DNA of 64,000 nt from Streptomyces sp. R33 (GCF_041200175.1 NZ_CP165727.1:7496001-7560000); one strand, 5' to 3'. Counted from the first letter of the stretch, positions 34,415-43,863 are shown. Numbers and translations: made by a program. Notes: generated by a model from the sequence alone, not told the origin.

Positions 34415-35677
34415 TTACGCGCCGTCACCCACACGAGTGGGGGCGCTGCGGACGACCGACGCCGCCGGGCGGCCCTGCGCGGCCAGCCGGAGCAGGTGTT
34501 CCAGCGGCCCCCGGTGCAGCGGACCGTCCGCCCAGAACCGCTGCCGGCCCCAGGCTGTCGCCAGTGCCACACCCGCGAAACCGGCCAGCGCACCCCAGGA
34601 CGCGGCGCCGTGGGCCGGTCCGGCCAGTACCAGCGCATGCAGGACGTACGCGCTGAGGGCCATCGTCCCGAGCGCGGTGAGCGGCCTCAGCCCCCGCGCG
34701 CCCGCCCGGCTGCGCGCGGCGAGCACGAAGAGCCCGATGAGGGCGCAGCCCACCCCCGCGTTGCCGATCGTCTCCAGCGGCGTCTGGCTGTACGGATCGG
34801 CCACCAGCAGCCAGTCCCAGGAGGTGCTGGGCACGGCTCCGAACTGCCCGCGCAGCACCTCGCGTACGGGATCGGCCGCGCCGAGGGCTTCCGGATGGCG
34901 GGCCGCGACCGTGTCGAGCAGCCGCTCCCGGCCGCCGAGCACATGGGCGGCCACCCAGGCGGTGCCGTAGCCCGCGGTTGCGGCGGCCGTGCCCCAGAGC
35001 GCCATCCGCCGGGCGACGCGGCGTTCCCGCAGATCGCACAGCCGGCCGAGGGCGAGGCCCACCAGGACGTACGGGAAGTACGTGGCGAGCGGATAGGCGC
35101 CCGTGAGCAGCAGCTCGCACAGCATCCTGCCCAGGCCGTCCCAGCCGGCGAGGGCGGTGAGTTCGGGGACCGCGCCGCGCCCCGAGGCCTCGGACCCGAA
35201 CACCGGGCCGAGCAGGAACGAGAGCAGCGGGCCGGCGGCCACGCAGACGCCGGCGACGGCGGTGAGCGCCGGGGTGGACAGCCGGGTGAAGGGTTCGGCG
35301 GCGAGGAAGTAGACCGCGAAGAAGGCCAGGATGACCAGGATCCCCGGCCACAGCGCGGCCAGCAGCAGGTCCAGCCCGGCCAGGACCGCACAGCGGATCA
35401 GCAGCGGGCGGTAGCGCCGCGCCCAGCCGTCCGGCAGCTCCGCGGGGGTGCGGCCGCGCTGGGCGAGGGCGAGCGAGAACCCGGCGAGGAGGGTGAACAG
35501 CGCGGGCGCCCGCCCGTCGGCCGCGACGAGCAGGTGGCCGGCGCCCTCGGGGCGCGGGCCCGGGCCGACGTGCACGGCGAACATCCCGAGGACGGCGAGC
35601 CCGCGGACGGCGTCGACGGCGGCGAGACGGCCGGTGCCGGTGCCCGTGCCCGTGTCGGTACGGGAAGGGCGTCGCAT
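34415..35677 (-). CDS. DUF418/DUF1624-type membrane acyltransferase-like protein
   Basis: 420 residues, ATG at 35677 after GGGGGA. A Thr-Gly repeat near the N-terminus precedes about ten membrane spans. RLAAVDAVRGLAVLGMFAVHVGP is the first-span signature of the heparan-alpha-glucosaminide N-acetyltransferase-like superfamily, with Asp-x3-Arg-Gly and a His at the membrane border; the end of the protein (YVLHALVL, near 375) fits DUF418. Such proteins are thought to move acyl groups across the membrane to an outside acceptor. The lipoprotein gene follows directly, so the two may act together at the envelope. Confidence 0.8.
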   Translation of the reverse strand: MRRPSRTDTGTGTGTGRLAAVDAVRGLAVLGMFAVHVGPGPRPEGAGHLLVAADGRAPALFTLLAGFSLALAQRGRTPAELPDGWARRYRPLLIRCAVLAGLDLLLAALWPGILVILAFFAVYFLAAEPFTRLSTPALTAVAGVCVAAGPLLSFLLGPVFGSEASGRGAVPELTALAGWDGLGRMLCELLLTGAYPLATYFPYVLVGLALGRLCDLRERRVARRMALWGTAAATAGYGTAWVAAHVLGGRERLLDTVAARHPEALGAADPVREVLRGQFGAVPSTSWDWLLVADPYSQTPLETIGNAGVGCALIGLFVLAARSRAGARGLRPLTALGTMALSAYVLHALVLAGPAHGAASWGALAGFAGVALATAWGRQRFWADGPLHRGPLEHLLRLAAQGRPAASVVRSAPTRVGDGA

Positions 35678-35902
35678 GGCTCTGTCCCCCCTCGGCGTCG
35701 GTCCGTTGACGTGGTCGGACCGGCGGTTTCCAGGCCGCCAGTCCGCGACGCGAACGTACCAACGAGGGCGTAACAAGGTAATAAGGAGGTATAGGGGCGG
35801 CAAAGCGACGGTCAGTGGCCGGGGTGGCGCGAGCGGCGTAACCCGCAGGCCGTGCGGGCTGTTGCACAGGGAGAGGGTCCATCCACGGGGAACGGAGTTC
35901 CG

Positions 35903-36916
35903 ATGCCGCAGCTGACCGACGAGGCCGTGACCGACGAGGACGGCGGCAGGCCGGGCACGTGGATGACCCCGCAGGAGTACGGGGCTTCGCGGGCCGCGCT
36001 CTGGACCGGCGCCGTCGTCCTGGTCACCGACACCGACGGCCGGGTCCTCGTCCAGAGCGTCGACTACCGCGCCGACCGCATGCTGCCCGGTGGCGCGGTG
36101 GACGCGGGCGAGGCCCCGTCGGCCGCCGCGGCCCGCGAGATGCGGGAGGAACTCGGCGTGGACGGCAGCTACCCGAACGGCCTCGCCGTGGACTGGATTC
36201 CGGCGGACACCCCCGGCTTCCCGCCCGAGATGCGCTTCCCGGGAGAGGTCCTGTACGTGTACGACGGCGGCACCTGGACCCCCGACCGGATCGATGCGAT
36301 CCGCCTCCCCGCCCAGGAGATCACCGGCGTCCACTTCGCCGAACCGGCCGACCTGCCCGCGCTGATGGACCCGGGCGACGCCCGCCGCGCCCTGTCGGCG
36401 CTGCGCGCCCGCATCAACGGCGGCGGCACGGCCCTGCTGGAGGACGGCCGCCCCGTCGCGCCGACCGCGCTGGACCGGCTCGGGGTACTGCGCACCCGCC
36501 GCACCCCGCACCACGGCACCTGGCACCCCGGCCCGGTGCCGGCGGCGCTGCCCGTACGGGAGCCCTCGGCCTGGCTGTTCGCCCCCGACGGCCGGGTCCT
36601 GCTCCTGATCTGCCGCACCACCGGCGCCGTCCGGCTCCCGCCCCCGGCGGCGGGCTCCACCCCGCTCGGCTACCGCTACGCCGACGAGGCCGCCCATCCC
36701 CGTACCGTGGGCCGCCTCGGCTCCCTGCCGCCGGCCGCGGACCCGGCGTACGCGCGCCTGCTGGCCACCCCCGAGCAGGTCCGCGAACTCGCCGACTGGG
36801 GCCCGGCCGGACATGCCGAACTCGCCGCGGTCCACGCGGCCCGCGCCGACCTCTCCCTGCCGCACCCACCCCGCACCCCCCTCACGGAACTCCCCGAACG
36901 GGGCACCCGCGGGTAA
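35903..36916 (+). CDS. NUDIX hydrolase with degenerate second half
   Basis: 337 residues from the ATG at 35903 (GGAG upstream). The first half (about 30-165) has a perfect Nudix box, G-x5-E-x7-REMREELGV, within LPGGAVDAGEAPSAAAA and onward, so it should hydrolyse a nucleoside diphosphate linked to another group. The second half (about 205-300) again starts like a Nudix domain (PSAWLFAPDGRVLLLICRTTGAVRLP) but has no Nudix box and is presumably non-catalytic. The substrate is unknown. It is transcribed alone, divergent from the membrane protein gene. Confidence 0.82.
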   Translation: MPQLTDEAVTDEDGGRPGTWMTPQEYGASRAALWTGAVVLVTDTDGRVLVQSVDYRADRMLPGGAVDAGEAPSAAAAREMREELGVDGSYPNGLAVDWIPADTPGFPPEMRFPGEVLYVYDGGTWTPDRIDAIRLPAQEITGVHFAEPADLPALMDPGDARRALSALRARINGGGTALLEDGRPVAPTALDRLGVLRTRRTPHHGTWHPGPVPAALPVREPSAWLFAPDGRVLLLICRTTGAVRLPPPAAGSTPLGYRYADEAAHPRTVGRLGSLPPAADPAYARLLATPEQVRELADWGPAGHAELAAVHAARADLSLPHPPRTPLTELPERGTRG

Positions 36917-36958
36917 CGCCACGGGGCCCTGCCGGTGGTGCCCCGTAGCGTGACCGGC

Positions 36959-37342
36959 ATGGGATTCACCAGCGCCTGACCGATCAGCAGCCACCCCGAC
37001 TCCGTCATCGCGGACCTCGCGCCACGCCTCGCGCCGGCCCTCGAGGCCGACCGCACGAACCCGGCCGCGCGCCACCGCTGGGAGGCCTGGCGGCGCGCCC
37101 CGCTGCCGGACCACCGCAGCTGGTACACCGACCGGGCACACGTTGAGGCCATCGACTCGTTCCGGGACCTGACCAGCCCCGGCGAGCACGCCGTCGCCGG
37201 GGAACGGGCCCGCGTCGCCGACCGGGACTGGCTGGACTACGGCGCACGCGAGGAGCGCGTCACCGACGGCCCCCTCCGCGTGTGGCGGTCCGCCGCTGCT
37301 GCGGGGCGCGGGCTCTGCGCGGTCGCGCTGCACGTCCACTGA
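36959..37342 (+). pseudogene. Hypothetical gene interrupted by an early TGA
   Basis: The ATG at 36959 reads MGFTSA and then TGA at codon 7 (36977-36979). The same frame then stays open for 120 more codons to TGA at 37342 with good codon bias and a plausible protein sequence (SHPDSVIADLAPRLAPALEA, HRSWYTDRAHVEAIDSF, ARVADRDWLDYGAREERV). There is no alternative ATG or GTG near the start of the open part. TGG to TGA in one base would explain it. The family is unknown to me. It could also be a sequencing error. Confidence 0.55.
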
Positions 37343-37366
37343 CCGGCCCCGCGGGGCGTCACGGGC

Positions 37367-37441
37367 TCAGGGGTAGGTCCATGCGGCGCCGGTGAATCCG
37401 AGGCGGCGGTTCATCGCGATGCCCCGGGTGTTCGCCGGTGC
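37367..37441 (-). pseudogene. C-terminal scrap of a GNAT acetyltransferase
   Basis: About 24 codons on the minus strand read APANTRGIAMNRRLGFTGAA and end WTYP-stop. N-x2-x2-A-x-N-x2-LGF is the last conserved block of many GNAT N-acetyltransferases, but nothing matches upstream of it, so this is a decayed end. The rest of 37343-37623 shows no gene. Confidence 0.4.
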
Positions 37442-37623
37442 CACGTCAACTCCTCATCGGTCGGCGGCCGGAACCCGTCCCCAGCGCGGGAGTCCGGTAC
37501 GGCGCAGCGTACGGGCCGTGCCGCGCCCGGCCCGTCCCCGGGTCCGGCGGCGGCACGGCGGGCGCCCCCGCCGCGACCTGGGAAATCCGGGGTCCGCGGG
37601 TTCCGGTCCCGCAGCATGGGGGG

Positions 37624-38154
37624 ATGAGCGACAGCGCGATCACCTACACCCTGTACGTCCAGGCCGATCCCGACCGGGTCTGGCAGGCCCTGACCGAGCC
37701 CGCCTTCACCCGGCGGTACTGGGGGCTGAGCTTCGAGACCGACTGGGCGGTGGGATCCAGGATGGACTGGGTAGAGCGCGGGGCCCGGACCAGTGATCCC
37801 GAGCAGGTGGTCCTCGACTGCGTCCCGAACCGCCGGCTCGCCTACACCTGGCACACCTTCACCCCGCAGTGGGCGGCGTCGGCCGGGATCACCGAGGAGC
37901 TGCGGGCCGAGCTGGCGCAGGAGCGGCGTACGAAGGTGACGTACGAGATCGAACCCGTCGGGGACACGCTCGCGCGGCTGACCATCCTCCACGAGGGCTT
38001 CGAACCCGGCGGCACCCTGATCGGCATGTGCAGCCGCGCCTGGCCGATGCTCGCCTCGAGCCTCAAGACCCTGCTGGAGACCGGGGCTCCGCTGCCCGAG
38101 CCCGGGCACCTCACGGACCAGGGGCGGGGCGGGTACGAGACCCACGAGGGCTGA
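37624..38154 (+). CDS. SRPBCC/AHSA1-type START-like protein
   Basis: 176 residues, ATG preceded by GGGGGG. It has the family pattern: ITYTLYVQADPDRVWQALTEPAFTRRYWG at the start, RMDWVERG, VLDCVPNRRLAYTWHTF in the middle, and a C-terminal helix (LASSLKTLLETG) that closes the hydrophobic pocket. Such proteins bind lipophilic ligands and are often paired with an ArsR regulator, which is absent here. The specific role is unknown. Confidence 0.83.
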   Translation: MSDSAITYTLYVQADPDRVWQALTEPAFTRRYWGLSFETDWAVGSRMDWVERGARTSDPEQVVLDCVPNRRLAYTWHTFTPQWAASAGITEELRAELAQERRTKVTYEIEPVGDTLARLTILHEGFEPGGTLIGMCSRAWPMLASSLKTLLETGAPLPEPGHLTDQGRGGYETHEG

Positions 38155-38320
38155 GCCCGGACGAACCGGCGGGGCGGGGTCCGGAGCCGGCCCGCCCGCC
38201 CCGCCCCTGCCCCGACGTGTCCGCGGGCCGCCCGCCCCGCCGAGCCCGCCCGCCCCGCCCGAACAGCCGTACACCGCGCCTGAGATCATGTGTATCGACC
38301 ACGGAACCAGGAGCGCCGGC

Positions 38321-39055
38321 ATGACCCTCGAACACCACCGCGTCGTCATCACCGCCGCCGGACGAGACTTCGGGCGCACCCTGGCCCTCCGGTTCGCCGC
38401 CCGCGGCGCCGAGGTCCACCTCTCCGCGCGCACCCTCGAGGCCGCCGAGCGCGTCCGCGAGGAGGTCCTCGCCCAGGGCCACGCCGCCGACCGCGTCCAC
38501 GCCTTCGCGTGCGACCTCACGGACCCGGCCTCCGTACGGGAGTTCGCCGCCGCGGTGGCCGCCCGTACCGACCGCGTCGACGTACTCGTGAACAACGGCT
38601 CCCGCTACCAGCACGGCGCGGACCTGCTGTCCGCATCCGACGCGGACGTGGTCGACACCCTCGCCTCGGGCGCCACCGGCACCGTCCTCGCCACCAGGGC
38701 CTTCCTCCCGCTGCTGCTGAACTCGGACAAGCCCGACATCGTGACGATGATCTCCGGCTGCGGGGAAACCGGACACCACCGCTCCGACGCGCACGACGCG
38801 TTCTACGCCGCCAAGTCCGCCCAGGCCGGTTTCACCGAGATCCTCTCGCGCCGGCTGCGCGACCAGGGCGTCCGCGTCATCTCCCTCTACCCGCCGGACT
38901 TCGACAACCACGACCCGCTGTCCCCGGCGTGGGAGAGCGCCCCGCGCACGGCGAGGGACCCGCTCACCGCCCAGTCGCTGGTCGACTGCATCCTCTTCGC
39001 CATCGGCCAGCCCCGCGACTGCTTCATCAAGTCCTTCCACTTCGAGCAGGTCTGA
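38321..39055 (+). CDS. Short-chain dehydrogenase/reductase
   Basis: 244 residues, ATG after AGGAG. The glycine motif is atypical (ITAAGRDFGRTLALRFA in place of TGxxxGxG), so cofactor binding may be altered. CDLTDPASV, VLVNNGS and a Y-x3-K pair in AFYAAKSAQAGFTE are present; the usual catalytic Ser position reads MISGCGE. Overall it fits the SDR fold with a variant nucleotide loop. The substrate is unknown. Confidence 0.82.
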   Translation: MTLEHHRVVITAAGRDFGRTLALRFAARGAEVHLSARTLEAAERVREEVLAQGHAADRVHAFACDLTDPASVREFAAAVAARTDRVDVLVNNGSRYQHGADLLSASDADVVDTLASGATGTVLATRAFLPLLLNSDKPDIVTMISGCGETGHHRSDAHDAFYAAKSAQAGFTEILSRRLRDQGVRVISLYPPDFDNHDPLSPAWESAPRTARDPLTAQSLVDCILFAIGQPRDCFIKSFHFEQV

Positions 39056-39189
39056 CGGGCACGGGCCGCACCCCGCCTCGGCCGGGAGCCGGCCGCGCCG
39101 CCCGGCTTCACGCGAGCCGCGGGAGGAGCAGGCCCCCGGCGCCGGCTGAGGCACCCCTGCGCACCGGTCGTCCACGGCGGTCGTGTGGA

Positions 39190-39726
39190 ATGGGCGGCAT
39201 GGGGAGAAGCGAGAACCAGATACGCGAGGGGGGCGGCCCGGCGCACCGCGCCGAGAGCACGACCACCACCGCGCCCGACCACTGGCGCTACGCCCGCCAC
39301 CTCGACGCCCTGGCCGCCGCGGCCCGTACGACGGTCGGGTCCGAGGCGGACGCCGTGGCCGCCGTGCTGCGCGATCGCGACCCGGTGATGGCCGAGAGCG
39401 CGGTGGTCACCCACCTCGACCGCCGCGCCGCCCACCTGCTGACCGACGCAGGTTTCCCCGGCTGGGCCCGGGCCATGGACACCGCGATCGGCCCCCGCGC
39501 CTTCCCGGCCCGCCGACTGCGCGAGTGGACCCTGCTCAAGGCGATCACCGACGGTGAGCCGTGGTCGCCCGCCGAGCTCACCGCGGCCTCCGACTGGTGC
39601 CAGCGCACCGCCGCCCAGTCGCTGCCCTCGTACGAGGCCCTCGACCTGCTCGCCGCCACGGCCCGCACCCGCCGCGTGCGCAACACCGCCGCCCAGCGCC
39701 TGCACCGCCGCAACATCGCGGGCTGA
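39190..39726 (+). CDS. Hypothetical helical protein
   Basis: 178 residues from the ATG at 39190; a second in-frame ATG three codons on is equally possible. The sequence is mainly alpha-helical (RYARHLDALAAAARTTVG, AESAVVTHLDRRAAHLL, RLREWTLLKAITDG) with no membrane segment. The pattern of short helical repeats ending in TRRVRNTAAQRLHRR resembles actinomycete HEAT-like proteins of unknown role. I do not recognise a named family. Confidence 0.6.
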   Translation: MGGMGRSENQIREGGGPAHRAESTTTTAPDHWRYARHLDALAAAARTTVGSEADAVAAVLRDRDPVMAESAVVTHLDRRAAHLLTDAGFPGWARAMDTAIGPRAFPARRLREWTLLKAITDGEPWSPAELTAASDWCQRTAAQSLPSYEALDLLAATARTRRVRNTAAQRLHRRNIAG

Positions 39727-39909
39727 GGCCGCGCCTCCGGGGCCGCTGGGAAGAAAGGGGCAACCAGGAGCAAGATGGGAAAACGGCGCCGGCGGTTCTA
39801 CCCGCTCTGCACCGAACGCTCGTCACACGGCTGTTCGGGGGTTTATGGTCGGCCTACCTGGCCGGGTATCAGCGTTGATCCGATGCCGTTCCACTGGAGG
39901 CTGCTCTCC

Positions 39910-40872
39910 GTGTCGCACGTTTCCCAAGCTCCCGTCACCACCCCCGACGGCGAGCCGGCTCCGCCCGCTCCGACCGAGTACAGCCAGGTCAAGGGCTGGT
40001 TCTCGGACTATGACCAGGTGCTTTTCGACTGGTTCCTGACGCGCCAGAACGGCGAAGAGGCTGCTGGTCAGACAGGTCGGCGGGGCGATCTTCTCGAGCT
40101 CGGCGCGTTCATGGGGAAGAGCGCGATCTTCCTCGGGGGGTATCTGCGGGAGGGAGAGGAGTTCACCGTCTGTGACCTCTTCGACTCGCCCGCGCCGGAC
40201 GACTCCAATCTCGCGGAGATGCAGGACTCGTACCCCACGCTCACCCGCCGGGGGTTCGAGACGAACTACCTGGCCTTCCACGAGGCCCTGCCCACGGTCA
40301 TCCAGGCACCGACCTTCGTGGTCGCCGACCGGGTGCGCGCGGCGAGCTGCCGCTTCATCCACATCGACGCCTCGCACCTCTACGAGCACGTCGTCCAGGA
40401 CATCGCGTCCTCGCGCGTGGTGGCGGCTCCGGGCGCCGTGGTCGTCTTCGACGACTACCGCTCCGAGCACTGCCCCGGCGTCGCCGCCGCCGTATGGGCC
40501 GCGGTGGCCACCGGCGAGCTGCACCTGATCGCCGTGTCCGCTTCGAAGCTGTACGCGACCTGGGACGACCCGGCGCCCTACCGGTCGGCGCTGCTCGGCT
40601 GGCTGGAGGGCCGTACGGACCTGTGGCACGGCGTGGACGTCGTCGCCGGCCAGTCCCTGGTCCGCATCGGTGACGAAGGGGCCGTCCCGCCGGCGCCCCC
40701 CGCGCCGCTGCATCCGGCGCCCGAGCCCGTCGCGGCGCCCGTGCCGCCGCCCGTGCACCAGCCCGGACCCCGCCCGCGTGCGGGCACCGCGTGGCGCAGG
40801 CTGGCCAAGGACCTGCTCCCGCCGGTGATCACCCGCGCGATCGTGTCCTGGCGGCGCCGCCGCCGCGGCTGA
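39910..40872 (+). CDS. Class I SAM-dependent methyltransferase (Methyltransf_24)
   Basis: 320 residues from a GTG at 39910 with TGGAGG 9 bp upstream; longer in-frame starts back to 39775 add unlikely sequence. Motif I is LLELGAFMGKSAIFLGGYL, the acidic end of strand 2 is VCDLFD, and FIHIDASHLYEHVVQD and VVVFDDYRSEHCPGV follow, as in the Methyltransf_24/cephalosporin-hydroxylase-type group acting on sugars or antibiotics. The C-terminus is Pro-rich, then basic (about 260-320), possibly for envelope or polymer binding. A strong terminator follows. Confidence 0.83.
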   Translation: MSHVSQAPVTTPDGEPAPPAPTEYSQVKGWFSDYDQVLFDWFLTRQNGEEAAGQTGRRGDLLELGAFMGKSAIFLGGYLREGEEFTVCDLFDSPAPDDSNLAEMQDSYPTLTRRGFETNYLAFHEALPTVIQAPTFVVADRVRAASCRFIHIDASHLYEHVVQDIASSRVVAAPGAVVVFDDYRSEHCPGVAAAVWAAVATGELHLIAVSASKLYATWDDPAPYRSALLGWLEGRTDLWHGVDVVAGQSLVRIGDEGAVPPAPPAPLHPAPEPVAAPVPPPVHQPGPRPRAGTAWRRLAKDLLPPVITRAIVSWRRRRRG

Positions 40873-40904
40873 CCCCGGTCGCACCACCCCGTTCGTACGC
40901 ACGT

Positions 40905-40940
40905 ACGGTGCCGGTCCCCGTGTCCGGGGGCCGGCACCGT
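40905..40940. terminator. Bidirectional terminator between convergent genes
   Basis: A 16-bp stem (40905-40920 with 40925-40940, one T-G wobble) and TGTC loop between the methyltransferase (+) and helicase (-) genes. Confidence 0.78.
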
Positions 40941-40952
40941 CGGCGTCGGGTC

Positions 40953-42452
40953 TCAGCCGCCCCTGCGGACGCGGGCAGCGCGGCGCGCCTCGGCCAGCTT
41001 GCGGGCCTCCGAGGTCTTGCGGGACTCCTTGCCCGCCCCCGGCCGGCCCGGACGCGTGCCGATGCCGCGGAAGCCGAGGTCCGAGCCCGAGGGCCGGCCC
41101 TTCGCGTCGGTCGGCTCGGCGCCCGCCAGCGGCACCCCGGACGGGGGCCTGGCCCCGGTGATCCGGCTCAGCGCGGCCTCGCCGGAGCGGACCTGGGTGG
41201 TGGCCGGCCGGATCTTGGCGTCGGCCATCAGCTGGACCATGTCCCGGCGCTGGTTCGGGGTGACCAGGGTGACGACCTTGCCGGATTCGCCCGCGCGGGC
41301 GGTACGGCCGCCCCGGTGCAGGTAGTCCTTGTGGTCGGCCGGCGGGTCCACGTTCACGACGAGGTCGAGGTCGTCGATGTGGATGCCGCGCGCGGCGACG
41401 TTCGTCGCGACGAGGACCGTGACGGCCCCGGTCTTGAACTGGGCGAGCGTCCGCGTGCGCTGCGGCTGCGACTTGCCGCTGTGCAGCCCTTCCGCCCGTA
41501 CGCCCATGGCCCGCAGGTGCTTCACGAACTGGTCCACGCCGTGCTTGGTGTCCAGGAACATCAGCACCCGGCCCTCGCGCGCCGCGATCTCGGTGGCCGT
41601 CGAGTACTTGTCGGCGGAGTGGATGTGCAGCACGTGGTGGTCCATGGTGCTCACCGAGGCCGCCGACGGGTCGACGGAGTGGGAGACCGGGTCCTTCAGG
41701 TAGCTCCGCACGAGCTGGTCCACATTGCGGTCCAGGGTCGCGGAGAACAGCATCCGCTGCCCGGCGTGGTGCACCTGGTCCAGGATCTCGGTGACCTGCG
41801 GCATGAAGCCCATGTCGCACATCTGGTCGGCCTCGTCGAGGACCGTGATCCTCACCCGCTCCAGGTGGACGTCACGGCGCCCGACCAGGTCGCTGAGGCG
41901 CCCGGGGGTGGCCACCACGACCTCGGCGCCGGTGCGCAGCGCGCTCACCTGCTTGCCGATCGACAGCCCGCCGACCACCGTGGCCATCCGCAGCTCCAGG
42001 GCCTGCGCGTACGGCGTCAGCGCCTCGGTCACCTGCTGCGCCAGCTCGCGCGTCGGTACGAGGACCAGCGCCAGCGGACGCTTCGGGTCGGCCTTGCGGC
42101 CCGCGGTACGGGCCAGCAGGGCGAGACCGAAGGCCAGGGTCTTGCCGGAGCCGGTCCGCCCGCGGCCGAGGATGTCCCGGCCGGCCAGGGAGTTGGGGAG
42201 CGTGGCCGCCTGGATGGGGAAGGGCTCCGTCACCCCCAGGTCGGTCATCGTCTTCACCAGCTCACGGGGCAGGTCGAGCTCGGAGAACGCCTCCACCGGC
42301 GGCAGCGCCGGCTCGACCGTCTTCGGCATCGCGAACTCGCCCTTCAGGGGGGCGGTCCGGGGGGTCTTGCCGCCGGACTTCGCACCGCCCTTGGGGCCTG
42401 CCTTGGCTCCGGCCTTGATGCCGAAACGCCCGTGAGCTGACGGGTTCCTCAT
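40953..42452 (-). CDS. DEAD-box RNA helicase
   Basis: 499 residues, ATG after GGAAGG. The helicase motifs occur in order: Q motif region (LGVTEPFPIQAATLP), I (GRTGSGKT), Ia (PTRELAQQV), Ib (TPGRLSDL), II (DEAD in LDEADQM), III (SAT), IV-V (LVATNVAARGIHIDDL) and VI (HRGGRTARAGESG). Basic, low-complexity N- and C-terminal tails (GAKAGPKGGAKSGGK; RKTSEARKLAEARRAARVRR) probably bind RNA. Role: ATP-driven RNA unwinding in ribosome assembly or RNA turnover. Confidence 0.93.
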   Translation of the reverse strand: MRNPSAHGRFGIKAGAKAGPKGGAKSGGKTPRTAPLKGEFAMPKTVEPALPPVEAFSELDLPRELVKTMTDLGVTEPFPIQAATLPNSLAGRDILGRGRTGSGKTLAFGLALLARTAGRKADPKRPLALVLVPTRELAQQVTEALTPYAQALELRMATVVGGLSIGKQVSALRTGAEVVVATPGRLSDLVGRRDVHLERVRITVLDEADQMCDMGFMPQVTEILDQVHHAGQRMLFSATLDRNVDQLVRSYLKDPVSHSVDPSAASVSTMDHHVLHIHSADKYSTATEIAAREGRVLMFLDTKHGVDQFVKHLRAMGVRAEGLHSGKSQPQRTRTLAQFKTGAVTVLVATNVAARGIHIDDLDLVVNVDPPADHKDYLHRGGRTARAGESGKVVTLVTPNQRRDMVQLMADAKIRPATTQVRSGEAALSRITGARPPSGVPLAGAEPTDAKGRPSGSDLGFRGIGTRPGRPGAGKESRKTSEARKLAEARRAARVRRGG

Positions 42453-42560
42453 GCAGAACCTTCCGTGAGACGTGAAAAGAGAAATTTTACCATCGGGGCC
42501 GCTGCGCCCCTGGACTGCGGGGCCCCCGGACGGCGGCGGCAGGGCAGCGGCGGCACAGGA

Positions 42561-43055
42561 CTACGGAGCAACGGGACCGAGCTGCCCGGACCGCACCTCG
42601 GCGAGGTGGGCGGTCATCTCGACCGTCGCCCGCGCGAACCAGTCGGCGATGACGGCGATCTCGTCGGGGGAGTACTCGGCGAACACCGCGCCGAGCCGGG
42701 CGTAGAACGGCTCGTACACGGCGAAGACCCGGGCCGCGGCCGCCGGGTCGGCGACCACGCGCACCCGGCGCCGGTCCGCGGGATCCGGCTGCCGGCGGGC
42801 GTACCCGGCCCGCTCCAGACGGTTGAGCACCCCGGTGACGGCCCCGGTGGTGAGGTTCGTCAGCTCGGCGAGGTCGCCGGCGCCCAGCGGGGTGTCCCCG
42901 GCTCCCAGGACGTGGCCCAGACAGGTCAGGTCGGTGACGTTCAGCCCGAGCAGCTGCGCCACTTCCTGCTGGCCGATGAGGCCGAGCGCGACGTACCGGT
43001 CCATGCGCGACAGCGCCTCCGCGGGCGTGGCCGCGGGGCGGGACTTGCCCTGCAC
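42561..43055 (-). CDS. MarR-family transcriptional regulator
   Basis: 164 residues from a GTG at 43055 with AAGGAG at good distance. Winged HTH of the MarR type: LTCLGHVL, then GAGDLAELTNLTTGAVTGVLNRLERAG and the wing DPADRRRVRV. N- and C-terminal helices form the dimer. A perfect palindrome lies 18 bp upstream of its start, pointing to autoregulation and probable control of the divergent small membrane protein at 43164. Confidence 0.87.
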   Translation of the reverse strand: MQGKSRPAATPAEALSRMDRYVALGLIGQQEVAQLLGLNVTDLTCLGHVLGAGDTPLGAGDLAELTNLTTGAVTGVLNRLERAGYARRQPDPADRRRVRVVADPAAAARVFAVYEPFYARLGAVFAEYSPDEIAVIADWFARATVEMTAHLAEVRSGQLGPVAP

Positions 43056-43073
43056 GCAGATACTCCTTAGTGT

Positions 43074-43086
43074 CTAAGTAACTTAG
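43074..43086. promoter_or_regulatory. Probable MarR operator
   Basis: The 13-bp palindrome CTAAGTAACTTAG, A/T-rich against a GC background, just upstream of the MarR gene; a partial CTTAG repeat lies at 43066-43070 and CTAAGG at 43110-43115. MarR-family sites are typically such short A/T-rich palindromes. Confidence 0.6.
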
Positions 43087-43163
43087 CTCGTGAGATGCTT
43101 ATCTTGTTCACTAAGGCATCTCGCCGTTCGAGCCTACTGCCGCCCGTCCGTCTGGGGAGAATC

Positions 43164-43532
43164 ATGAGCGCGCACGGAGACGTCGACATGGGCCACACGG
43201 TCGCCGGCTGGACCGGCACCGCCCTGGCCTTGATGGGCTGCACCGGAGCCGGGGTCGCCGTGTGTGCGGCCTGGGCCCCCGGCATCTGGATCGGCCTCGG
43301 CCTCGTCGCCGCGGCCGGTGTCGTCACCTGGGCCCTGCACCTTGCCGGCTGGGGCAAGCCCAGCGGCCCGCGCCCCCGGGCCGAGTGGCACTGGCGCACC
43401 CGGGACACCGTCGCCCGGACCGGGCATGCGCAGTGCCTGGGCTGCAGGGTCGGTGGACCCCGGCGCGCCGCCGCGGCAAGCCCGCGGCTGCGGCCCGCCG
43501 AGCTGTCACCCGCAGTGGACGGCGGGGGGTGA
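43164..43532 (+). CDS. HGxxPAAW-type small membrane protein
   Basis: 122 residues from the ATG at 43164 (GGGGAGA upstream). MSAHGDVDMGHTVAGWTG matches the conserved head of an actinomycete family with two membrane spans (about 20-38 and 42-62) and a WGKPSGPRP turn. The C-terminal cytoplasmic tail carries HAQCLGCRVG, with two Cys. The function is unknown. It is divergent from the MarR gene. Confidence 0.72.
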   Translation: MSAHGDVDMGHTVAGWTGTALALMGCTGAGVAVCAAWAPGIWIGLGLVAAAGVVTWALHLAGWGKPSGPRPRAEWHWRTRDTVARTGHAQCLGCRVGGPRRAAAASPRLRPAELSPAVDGGG

Positions 43533-43656
43533 ACGAAAGTTCTAACTGCCCCCGGTTGGCCGCGCCTGGGGTGTGGCGTGCGGGACGGTTGGGCAGGATG
43601 GAGTCGGCTGCACCTCACGTGTGGTCCGCGTGGAACGTTGAGAAGGATCCGTACTG

Positions 43657-43863
43657 ATGGCAACAGGCATCGTGAAGTGGTTCAACTCGGAGAAGGGGTT
43701 CGGCTTCATCCAGCAGGACGACGGCGGCCCCGACGTGTTCGTGCACTTCTCCGCCATTCAGGGCACCGGCTTCAAGGAGCTGCAGGAGAACGAGAAGGTC
43801 GAGTACGACGTCACTCAGGGCCCCAAGGGCCCGCAGGCGGAAAATGTGGTCCCGCTTCGGTGA
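43657..43863 (+). CDS. Cold-shock protein (CspA family)
   Basis: 68 residues, full length. RNP1 (KGFGFIQQ) and RNP2 (VFVHFSAI) are intact in the single OB-fold cold-shock domain, which binds single-stranded RNA/DNA as a chaperone. The ATG follows AAGGAT. A strong terminator lies 28 bp downstream, so the gene is monocistronic. Confidence 0.95.
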   Translation: MATGIVKWFNSEKGFGFIQQDDGGPDVFVHFSAIQGTGFKELQENEKVEYDVTQGPKGPQAENVVPLR

